Shown here piece after piece: positions 7,922-14,018 of a stretch of DNA of 17,517 nucleotides. Below the pieces are notes generated by a model. That model was not told the DNA's origin and ran no database searches. It worked only from the letters and a program-made list of their open reading frames with translations. Source of the stretch: Pseudomonadota bacterium (lineage in GTDB: Bacteria; Verrucomicrobiota; Verrucomicrobiia; Chthoniobacterales; UBA6821); contig RFPR01000034.1 of NCBI GenBank assembly GCA_009928265.1, positions 1 to 17,517 of the forward strand, read 5' to 3'. Made by a program: the position numbers and the translations under genes. Position 1 is the first letter of the stretch, and the number at the start of each line of letters is the position of its first letter.

Positions 7922-7976
7922 GAAAAATAAGTTCGGTTTCTTGAAGGATGGGGGGCGGGGCGGTTAGGGTCAACCG

Positions 7977-8981
7977 ATGTCGTCATTACCTCCCGGTGAC
8001 AGGACCGAACCATGCCCCTCCTGCGGGGTGCTCCTTCAGGTCGGCGGCATGCCCCTCTTTCATCGGGTTCGTTGTCCGGCCTGCGCTCAGGAGGTTACCG
8101 TCCGCGTCCGATGCGGTCACTACTCTCTCCTTGAAGTGCTCGGTGAGGGGGGAGCAGGGAAGGTCTTCGGTTCCGTCCTAGAGTCAGGTGAACAGCTCGC
8201 CCTCAAGGTACTCGAGCGAGAGCACCCCGCTTACGAGGAGCAACTTGTCCATCTTCGCAATGAGGCGACCCTTGCCTCCCTGATCGACCATCCACGGGTG
8301 GTGAAAGTGCATTTTCTCGAGGAGGACGTCGAGGGTGCCCGGCTCGGCATGGAGTGGATGAGGGGGGGATCCCTTCACGACCTCATCGTGAGCCGACAAT
8401 CGCTCGGTGAGTTGGAGTCGCTTTCGATCATTCTCCAGGTGCTCAAGGGACTGGCTGCCGCACACGAACAAGGGATCGTCCACCGGGATCTTAAGCCCGC
8501 AAATATCCTGCTCGGGTCGTCCGGTGGGGCAAAGCTGGGCGATTTTGGATTGGCCCTCAGCACCAGAAGCAAGCCGGTTCCCCACGGGCAGCTTTTGGCA
8601 ACCCCGGATTACGTTTCCCCGGAGATCTTGGGAGGGTTCCGTGGGGATTTTGTAAGCGATCTCTACAGTCTAGGCGGATGTCTTTTCCATGCAGTGACAG
8701 GGGAGTCTCCTTATAGGACCGAGGGACTTCCGTTGGATCGTCTGCGCGATCTCAAGGCTTCAGCGGTGCGCGTTCCTTCGGGACGTCTCTCCAGGGAAAC
8801 CAAGATGCTGCTTGAGAAGATCCTGGCTCCGGACCCTGCCAAACGGTTCCGATCCGCCGTGGATCTTGAGTCGGCGATGATCCCGTTGATCGGAATCCTT
8901 GAACGACGTCAGAAACGGACGGGAGTCACCTCCCTTCTTGGAAAGCTCTTGGGCGATGATACCCGTCGCGGTGAGGCTTGA
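7977..8981 (+). CDS. Zinc-ribbon Ser/Thr protein kinase
   Basis: A soluble 334-residue eukaryotic-like (Hanks-type) kinase. An N-terminal zinc ribbon has C13-x2-C16 and C33-x2-C36. The kinase domain follows at about 49-315. It has the glycine loop GEGGAGKVF (56-64), Lys77 in LALKVL, Glu96 in the C helix, HRDLKPAN (169-176; Asp171), DFG (189-191), SPE in place of APE (214-216), and DLYSLG (228-233). All catalytic residues are present, so it should be active. There is no membrane segment and no extracellular sensor, unlike PknB. The gene diverges from the pseudouridine synthase across 55 bases and is followed 105 bases later by the membrane cyclase-like gene. Its substrate is unknown. The leader ends GGGTCAACCG before the ATG. 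Confidence 0.93.
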   Translation: MSSLPPGDRTEPCPSCGVLLQVGGMPLFHRVRCPACAQEVTVRVRCGHYSLLEVLGEGGAGKVFGSVLESGEQLALKVLEREHPAYEEQLVHLRNEATLASLIDHPRVVKVHFLEEDVEGARLGMEWMRGGSLHDLIVSRQSLGELESLSIILQVLKGLAAAHEQGIVHRDLKPANILLGSSGGAKLGDFGLALSTRSKPVPHGQLLATPDYVSPEILGGFRGDFVSDLYSLGGCLFHAVTGESPYRTEGLPLDRLRDLKASAVRVPSGRLSRETKMLLEKILAPDPAKRFRSAVDLESAMIPLIGILERRQKRTGVTSLLGKLLGDDTRRGEA

Positions 8982-9086
8982 TTCACAGGTGACGAGATGA
9001 AAGCCTAACTCCTGCACGGTGTTGTCTTTGCAAAAGGGCAGCCCGTCTTCATCCCCAACCAACTTCAGAAACCTATTTATTCGCTG

Positions 9087-10355
9087 ATGAGGCTCGTCAA
9101 ATCGTTCCTTCTGCTGACGATTTCCTCGCTGGTGCTTCTTGCCCTGCTAGTGCCCACCCCCGTGGCTGCATGGCCATCCACCCATTGGAGGGATCTGATC
9201 GGGGCGGGAACACTGCCACCGGTGTCCCGTGTTCTGGTACTGATTCCCGCTCTGTTTGCGGTTGCCGGATGGCTTTGGATCGCGCTCCGCTCCGCCCTCG
9301 CCTCCGCGCTGCCGATTCTGCTGCTCGGTCTTGTGCTGTCGCTGGGGGCCTCGCTGTCCGCTCTTCCCAACGGACTCTTTTACGACCCCATGACGCTTGT
9401 CCTCGGACTCTTGATTTCGTTACTAGCGATCCAGGTGTTTCGCCAGACCCGCGCCGGTGCCCGTGAACCGGCGCTCCGACGGCTTTTCGGACAGCGGCTT
9501 CGCCCGGGAATCTTCCGTCGTCTGGTCGAGGGTGAGTTACCGGTGGCGTTTCCGGGCGAGTTGTACGAGGCCTCCGTGGTGGTCTGCACCGTCCACAACC
9601 ACGTCGACCTCATGGAGGTTCTGAGTCCCTCCGACTATGTCGCGATGATGAACCTTTATCTCCGCGCCGCCTCTGACTTTCTGGTCGATGTGGGGGGATA
9701 TCTCGACGAGTGCTCCGGCGAAAGCATTCGGGTTGTTTTTGGCGTTCCTCTTCCCGTGGAGGGCGCTCCCAACCATGCGGCCAAGGCAGCGCGGGCCGCG
9801 ATCGATTTGGTTTCCAGGCTTGAGGAGCTCAACCGCGAGTGCGACCGGACTTGGCAGAAGAGGCTGGATTTCCGTATTGGCCTGAATTCGGGCGAAATGG
9901 TCGCCGGAGCCTTTGGTGGAGCAAGGGCCGGGCGGTTCAGCGTCTCGGGTCCTGTTGTCGAGTTTGCGAGACATCTTTCAGCCGCCTGCGCCCAGTACGG
10001 ATGCAGGATCCTGACCGGTCCGCTCAGTTTCGAGATGGCATCATCCTCCGTCGAGGCCCGTCCTATCGATCTCCTTCAGCGCGCCGGAAGCAGGCGCCGC
10101 GTGGAGTTGTACGAGTTCCTTGCCCCGAAGAACACCCTTTCGCCGGAGCGTGAGCGGAGTCGCGACCAATTCTGGAAGGGTGTGATTTTCTTTCGCGAAC
10201 GCAAGTGGGAAGAGGCCATCAAGGCCTTTGCTTCCGCCCGTATTCCGGGCATCCCCGACAAGGTGCTCGATCATTACCTTGAGAGAGTCGAGCGCGCCCG
10301 CCGCGGCGAGGACGAACCGACTCCCGAACAGGCAATCCTCGCGGAGGCCTTGTAG
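9087..10355 (+). CDS. Membrane protein with degenerate class III nucleotidyl cyclase domain
   Basis: 422 residues. Hydrophobic segments at about 6-28, 48-66, 70-93 and 102-117 make an N-terminal membrane module, followed by a cytoplasmic class III cyclase-like domain (about 150-346) and a C-terminal TPR-like helix pair (about 360-405, FREREKWEEAIKAF-like pattern). The fold is recognisable from GGYLDECSGESIRVVFGVP, IGLNSGEMVAGAFGG and FSVSGPVVEFARHL. By-eye alignment shows the key residues replaced: the first metal Asp is Thr168 (VVVCTVHNH), the base-reading Lys is Glu208, the second metal Asp is Glu212, the GDxVN Asp is Pro289 and its Asn is Glu292. It is therefore probably not an active cyclase and may act as a regulatory or binding domain. 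Its neighbour is a Ser/Thr kinase in the same direction. There is no ribosome site before the ATG (TATTTATTCGCTG). Confidence 0.85.
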   Translation: MRLVKSFLLLTISSLVLLALLVPTPVAAWPSTHWRDLIGAGTLPPVSRVLVLIPALFAVAGWLWIALRSALASALPILLLGLVLSLGASLSALPNGLFYDPMTLVLGLLISLLAIQVFRQTRAGAREPALRRLFGQRLRPGIFRRLVEGELPVAFPGELYEASVVVCTVHNHVDLMEVLSPSDYVAMMNLYLRAASDFLVDVGGYLDECSGESIRVVFGVPLPVEGAPNHAAKAARAAIDLVSRLEELNRECDRTWQKRLDFRIGLNSGEMVAGAFGGARAGRFSVSGPVVEFARHLSAACAQYGCRILTGPLSFEMASSSVEARPIDLLQRAGSRRRVELYEFLAPKNTLSPERERSRDQFWKGVIFFRERKWEEAIKAFASARIPGIPDKVLDHYLERVERARRGEDEPTPEQAILAEAL

Positions 10356-10357
10356 GA

Positions 10358-10442
10358 GGAAATTATGAATTCTGAGGGATGAATAGTCTGAAGGTATCCC
10401 CTCCTGCCTTTCATACTTGATCATTCAACCTTCATCATTTCC
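10358..10442 (+). promoter_or_regulatory. Imperfect inverted repeat filling the cyclase-recR gap
   Basis: GGAAATTATGAA at 10358-10369 and TTCATCATTTCC at 10431-10442 pair with 11 of 12 matches. The left arm starts 3 bases after the cyclase stop and the right arm ends at the base before the recR ATG. Inside, GGATGAAT pairs with ATTCAACC (7 of 8), and further weaker pairing can be drawn. The transcript would fold into a long irregular hairpin that holds the recR leader, including its TTCATNN heptads. Because no long T-run follows, it does not resemble an intrinsic terminator. The pairing is visible; any control of recR translation is inferred. Confidence 0.5.
10410..10442 (+). repeat. Heptad tandem repeat in the recR leader
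   Basis: Four consecutive heptads from 10410 to 10437 read TTCATAC, TTGATCA, TTCAACC, TTCATCA, followed by TTTCC and the ATG. The consensus TTCATNN and the register relative to the start match the pgi leader. There is no Shine-Dalgarno sequence. Confidence 0.75.
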
Positions 10443-11048
10443 ATGGCCTCCCTCGACTACCCCGAGTCTTTCCGCGAGTTGGTGAAGCAGTTGAGGCGTC
10501 TGCCTGGGATCGGACCTCGAAGTGCGGAGAGGATTGCCCTCTGGATGCTCCGCTCTCCCGATGCCAAGCCGGACCAGTTAGCTGGTGCCATCGGAAGGGC
10601 GCGCGAAACCCTTCGTACCTGCCGCCTCTGCGGATTCTTTGCGGAGCAGGAGGAATGCGCACTCTGCCGTGAAACAGCCCGGGAAGGCGGGGAACTCTGT
10701 GTCGTCGAGACGGCAACCGACATTCTGCCGCTGGAGCGCACCGGGGTGTTCCGTGGACGCTACCATGCCCTCGGGGGCAAGCTCTCGCCGCTGGACGGGG
10801 TGGGGCCTGAGCATCTGCGCATCGGGGAACTTCTTGAGCGACTCGGTCAGGAACGTCCCAAGGAAGTGATCCTTGCCCTTGGTGCCGATGTGGAGGGGGA
10901 AGCCACCGCGCACTATCTCGCCGAGATAATCGCCCCGACGGGTGTTCCGGTGACTCGTATCGCCCAAGGTCTTCCCGCCGGGGGAGGGGTCGAGCAGGCG
11001 GATCAGGTTACGCTCCACCGTGCGCTGGCCCATCGTCGCGCCTATTGA
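10443..11048 (+). CDS. recR: Recombination mediator protein RecR
   Basis: RecR works with RecF and RecO to load RecA at gapped DNA. The 201-residue protein has the family order: helix-hairpin-helix LPGIGPRSAERIA (20-32), a zinc finger with C60-x2-C63 and C72-x2-C75, then a Toprim domain with VVET (87-90) and GADVEGEATAHYL (about 146-158), and the C-terminal conserved block TRIAQGLPAGGGVEQADQVT with one insertion-free match to the usual LA.G.P.GG..EY.D...L. One difference is that the usual Tyr of the EYAD motif is Gln (EQAD). The start at 10443 follows the heptad repeat directly. The chorismate mutase gene begins about 10 bases after its stop. Confidence 0.97.
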   Translation: MASLDYPESFRELVKQLRRLPGIGPRSAERIALWMLRSPDAKPDQLAGAIGRARETLRTCRLCGFFAEQEECALCRETAREGGELCVVETATDILPLERTGVFRGRYHALGGKLSPLDGVGPEHLRIGELLERLGQERPKEVILALGADVEGEATAHYLAEIIAPTGVPVTRIAQGLPAGGGVEQADQVTLHRALAHRRAY

Positions 11049-11058
11049 GTTTCTTTCG

Positions 11059-11619
11059 GTGATCACGCGCCGCTCCCTCCTTTTTGGTCTCTTCTGGGTT
11101 TTGATCACGGCTTTTCCGGCCTCTGTAACGGCAGCCGTCGATGCTCCTCTCAATCCGCTCGTTACCCTGATGATCCAGAGGCTGCAGCTCTCAAGGGAGG
11201 TCGCATGGAACAAGTGCCGTGCAGGAATTCCCGTAGCCGACCCGGCCCGTGAGGCCCGGATGCTGACCGACCTGAGATCTGCAGGAGTTCAGGAGGGTCT
11301 GTCCGCTGCCGAGGTGACACGGCTGTTCCTGCCGCAGATCGCCGCCTCCCGGCGCTATCAGCAGGAACTCATCGCCGGATGGCGCTCGGGGATTGATATT
11401 CCGAGGATCGAACCGCTCGATCTGGCCGCCGAAATCAGGCCGCGACTCGACAAGGTGAATCGCGAAATGCTCCGTCAATGGGTCAAGATTTGTCGGGAGC
11501 CCCTTGACTGGGCCGACAAAGAGGAAGCGCGGAGAATGCTCCTGGAACGGGGGATTCCGTCCGATGTGGCCAAGATTGCAGTCGGTCCGTTGGGTGGTCC
11601 GGGCCCTGGATCCAGATAA
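11059..11619 (+). CDS. Secreted gamma-type chorismate mutase (AroQ-gamma)
   Basis: Converts chorismate to prephenate, here outside the cytoplasm. The GTG at 11059 gives a clean signal peptide: ITRR, a hydrophobic core (about residues 6-19), then SVTAA and VDAP. The frame is open to a GTG at 11020, but that start overlaps recR and spoils the signal peptide. The mature part matches the secreted mutase of Mycobacterium tuberculosis as I remember it, without gaps in the catalytic stretch: Arg41, Lys52 and Arg64 have the same 11- and 12-residue spacings as Arg49, Lys60 and Arg72 there, and Gln101 falls at the position of Glu109. QI and a later Trp, and the second-half motif NREMLRQW, also fit. At 186 residues the length fits. 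Why this bacterium exports it is unknown; its recR neighbour offers no clue. Confidence 0.8.
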   Translation: MITRRSLLFGLFWVLITAFPASVTAAVDAPLNPLVTLMIQRLQLSREVAWNKCRAGIPVADPAREARMLTDLRSAGVQEGLSAAEVTRLFLPQIAASRRYQQELIAGWRSGIDIPRIEPLDLAAEIRPRLDKVNREMLRQWVKICREPLDWADKEEARRMLLERGIPSDVAKIAVGPLGGPGPGSR

Positions 11620-11626
11620 GGCACGT

Positions 11627-11669
11627 TTTTTAACTTTTTAACCTTTTTAACTCCTTTAATCTTTCTTCC
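11627..11669 (+). repeat. TTTTTAAC tandem repeat in the lipA leader
   Basis: TTTTTAAC occurs at 11627-11634, 11635-11642 and 11644-11651, with a weaker TTTAATC at 11655-11661, then TTTCTTCC and the lipA ATG. Only one base separates copies two and three. The leader is almost free of G and has no Shine-Dalgarno. A T-run next to the aroQ stop might be read as a terminator, but there is no adjoining stable hairpin. Confidence 0.75.
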
Positions 11670-12578
11670 ATGGCTGCACCGAAGATCGATCCCTCCCTGC
11701 ATCAGGAGCGTAAACCCGATTGGATCAAGGTGCGCCTGCCCTCCAATCCGGTCTTCTTCTCAACCAAGGCGATGATCTCGGATCTCCGCCTGCACACTGT
11801 TTGCGAGAGTGCCCAATGCCCGAATCGCTGGGAATGCTGGAGCGGCGGCACTGCGACCATGATGATCGCCGGGGATCGCTGCACCCGAGCCTGCGGATTC
11901 TGCGCGGTCGACACGGCCAAGCCGTTCCCTTTGGAAGAGGACGAGCCCCAGCGTGTCGCCGAGGCCGTTCGACGGATGAAACTCAAGCATGTCGTCATCA
12001 CAGCCGTCGCCCGCGACGATATTCCCGATGGCGGGGCGGAGCACTTTGCTCGCACGATCGCCGAGGTCCGCAAGGTAGATCCCTCCATCGTGATCGAGAT
12101 CCTGACCCCCGATTTCAACGGCAAGGATGATTCGCTCCGTACCGTGGTCGACGCAACGCCGCAGATCTTCAATCACAACCTCGAGACCGTTGAGCGGTTG
12201 ACGCCGATGGTTCGCTCCCGCGCGAAATACCGTCTATCGCTTGATTTCTTAAAGCGTGCCAAGGAGTTGGCTGATTCTCGAGGCCAGAAGATGGTCACCA
12301 AGAGCGGCATCATGCTTGGTCTTGGTGAGCAGGAGAACGAGATCTTCCAGGCGATGGACGACCTGCGGGAGGCGAATGTCAGTGTCCTGACCATGGGCCA
12401 GTACCTCCGACCGAGCCCCCAACACCTCCCTGTCGTGGAATACATCACACCCGAGATTTTTGATCTCTACGGTGAGATCGCCCGTAAGAAAGGCTTTACC
12501 CATGTGGCCAGCGGACCGCTGGTGCGTAGTTCTTACCACGCCTCGGACTTTAACCCCATCGATCAAGCCGGGTTCTAA
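11670..12578 (+). CDS. lipA: Lipoyl synthase
   Basis: A radical SAM enzyme that inserts two sulfur atoms into protein-bound octanoyl groups to make lipoyl cofactors for 2-oxoacid dehydrogenases and the glycine cleavage system. Both iron-sulfur sites are visible: the auxiliary cluster C45-x4-C50-x5-C56 (CESAQCPNRWEC) and the radical SAM cluster C71-x3-C75-x2-C78 (CTRACGFC). FNHNLETVERLT, KSGIMLGLGE, TMGQYLRPS and the C-terminal RSSYHA, whose Ser ligates the auxiliary cluster, are all present. Length (302) is normal. The start follows the TTTTTAAC repeat. It is the last gene of the plus-strand block, and no lipB is seen beside it. Confidence 0.98.
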   Translation: MAAPKIDPSLHQERKPDWIKVRLPSNPVFFSTKAMISDLRLHTVCESAQCPNRWECWSGGTATMMIAGDRCTRACGFCAVDTAKPFPLEEDEPQRVAEAVRRMKLKHVVITAVARDDIPDGGAEHFARTIAEVRKVDPSIVIEILTPDFNGKDDSLRTVVDATPQIFNHNLETVERLTPMVRSRAKYRLSLDFLKRAKELADSRGQKMVTKSGIMLGLGEQENEIFQAMDDLREANVSVLTMGQYLRPSPQHLPVVEYITPEIFDLYGEIARKKGFTHVASGPLVRSSYHASDFNPIDQAGF

Positions 12579-12887
12579 GGCTGGCTCTGCAATCCCGATT
12601 CTTTATTGGTCCGTTTCCCTTTCTGGTGATCGATTGCTTTGGTCCCGTCGGTTGGTGAGGCAGCAAGGATCCCGGACACAGCCTGCCCAACAACCGGTCG
12701 GTCTTGGCAGAGAACGGGTAAATGGGCCGCTACCGTAGGAGGAGGGCTGGGGAGACGGTGATTGAGTTGGAGAAACATCACCGTTTATGCGGACTTCGTG
12801 TTCCATAGGCTCCATTTCCATCAAAGCCTTTGATATCGCTCTTCCCCATCCCGACAAAGCGCAATTTGAGGTAATGAAAAGCGGAAC
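12579..12887 (+). other. Convergent intergenic region between lipA and dinB
   Basis: A 309-base gap where lipA and dinB end facing each other. Short open frames cross it on both strands, but none has a recognisable protein or a convincing start. It contains one clear inverted repeat (12755-12784). I see no tRNA, no long T-run terminator and no repeat shared with the rest of the window. Confidence 0.6.
12755..12784. terminator. Inverted repeat between convergent lipA and dinB, possible terminator
   Basis: ACGGTGAT at 12755-12762 and ATCACCGT at 12777-12784 are a perfect 8-base inverted repeat with a 14-base loop. Being symmetrical, it could act for both converging genes. No real U-tract follows on either strand (only TTTAT on the plus side), so an intrinsic terminator is only a possibility. 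Confidence 0.3.
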
Positions 12888-13946
12888 CTATTCGTGGTTA
12901 TTCCAGAAATAGGACTGGGCATCGCCATCCTCTCCATCTTTTGTCATCTCAAATCGGACGCCCGTTCCGAGTAATCGGACTGGGAGGTTTTTCCTTTCAT
13001 AAGCCTTGGCGAGCAGTGATTCAAAAACGGCGATGGTAGGACAGTCACATAGGCATTCCTTGGTTGTTTTGGTGAAATCGGAAAACTTCACTTTCACAAA
13101 AGCTTTCCGGATTTTCCGATCTGAAGCCTTCTGACTGAGTTCTCCAATCAGCTCCAGGGAAAGTTCCCTGATGGCGTTCCTGCACTGTTCCAGGGAAATC
13201 AGGTTATCGGTAAATGTGGTTTCATTGCTGTGGGATTTGCTGACGCGGTGAGGGTGGACTTCCCTGTCATCCTGCCCGCGGCAGAGTCGATAAAGCTCCT
13301 CGCCCCATTTTCCGAACTGCCGGACCATCTCCGGGAGAGCGATCTTCTGTAGGTCGGCACAGGTATGGATCCCCCGAGCAGCAAACCGCTCCGCGCTCTT
13401 GGGTCCGATCCCCCACACCTTACGGATGGGCAGAGTGGCCATGAATTCGGCGACCTGCTCGGGAAGGATCGCAAACTGCCCGTTCGGCTTGCGCCAGTCG
13501 CTGGCAATCTTTGCGAGCATCTTGTTAGGAGCGATGCCGGCAGATCCCGTCAGGCCGGTTTCGTCATGGATTCGCATCCTGATTTCTTTTGCGATATCCC
13601 AAGCATATCGATCCGACGCGCTCACATCGAGATAGGCTTCGTCCAGGGAGAGGGGTTCCACCAGCGGGGTGTAGTCATGAAAGATCCTCCGGATGTGCTG
13701 GGATGCTGCACGGTAAAGCTCGAAGCGTGGTGGGAGAAAGACGAGTTGAGGACACCGTTCGCGCGCCATGAATCCGGGCATAGCCGAGCGAATACCAAAC
13801 TTCCTGGCTTCATAGTTGCATGTGGCGACCACACTGCGCGGACCGCCACCGCCGACGGCTATAGGATGGCCTGCCAATTCAGGTCGCTCCCGCATCTCGA
13901 CGGCTGCATAGAAACAATCCATGTCGAGATGGATAATCTTACGCAT
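12888..13946 (-). CDS. dinB: DNA polymerase IV (Y-family)
   Basis: An error-prone translesion polymerase. The catalytic residues are Asp8 in HLDMDCFYAAVE and Asp102-Glu103 in SLDEAYLDVS, with the steric-gate aromatic Phe12. YEARKFGIRSAMP (45-57), the fingers/palm block GSAGIAPNKMLAKIASDWRKPNG and the thumb helix-hairpin-helix VWGIGPKSAERFAARG are all present, followed by a little-finger domain. The 352-residue length is normal. The C terminus ends in QSYFWNNHE; this holds a possible but atypical beta-clamp-binding peptide. The upstream 72 bases contain no LexA-type palindrome that I recognise, so SOS control is not shown. By eye this gene and the gap after it are less GC-rich than the flanking genes. 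Confidence 0.95.
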   Translation of the reverse strand: MRKIIHLDMDCFYAAVEMRERPELAGHPIAVGGGGPRSVVATCNYEARKFGIRSAMPGFMARERCPQLVFLPPRFELYRAASQHIRRIFHDYTPLVEPLSLDEAYLDVSASDRYAWDIAKEIRMRIHDETGLTGSAGIAPNKMLAKIASDWRKPNGQFAILPEQVAEFMATLPIRKVWGIGPKSAERFAARGIHTCADLQKIALPEMVRQFGKWGEELYRLCRGQDDREVHPHRVSKSHSNETTFTDNLISLEQCRNAIRELSLELIGELSQKASDRKIRKAFVKVKFSDFTKTTKECLCDCPTIAVFESLLAKAYERKNLPVRLLGTGVRFEMTKDGEDGDAQSYFWNNHE

Positions 13947-14018
13947 GAACTCAGTTGATGAAGAAATGCCCGTTTTGTGGGAATCCCTAAAGCAGCGGGA
14001 GTCTATCAGACGATTGCC

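Noticed and set aside
7653..7973. Open frame overlapping the broken rluD start
   Set aside because: It is a different frame from both rluD halves, its translation is unlike any family and the S4 domain of the neighbouring frame explains the DNA.
11020..11058. Upstream GTG start for the chorismate mutase gene
   Set aside because: It would overlap recR by 29 bases and add 13 residues in front of the positively charged signal-peptide start; the GTG at 11059 gives a normal signal peptide.
11595..11635. Intrinsic terminator after the chorismate mutase gene
   Set aside because: CTGGATCCAG is a palindrome near the stop, but the T-run begins about 16 bases later and is part of the lipA leader repeat, so stem and tail are not adjacent.
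12579..12887. A small gene or RNA gene in the lipA-dinB gap
   Set aside because: Short open frames have no homology signal or plausible start, and I could not draw a tRNA cloverleaf or a known riboswitch core.
13947..14018. SOS (LexA) operator upstream of dinB
   Set aside because: No CTGT-N8-ACAG-type palindrome or other clear operator could be found; only short chance palindromes such as GGGATTCCC are present.
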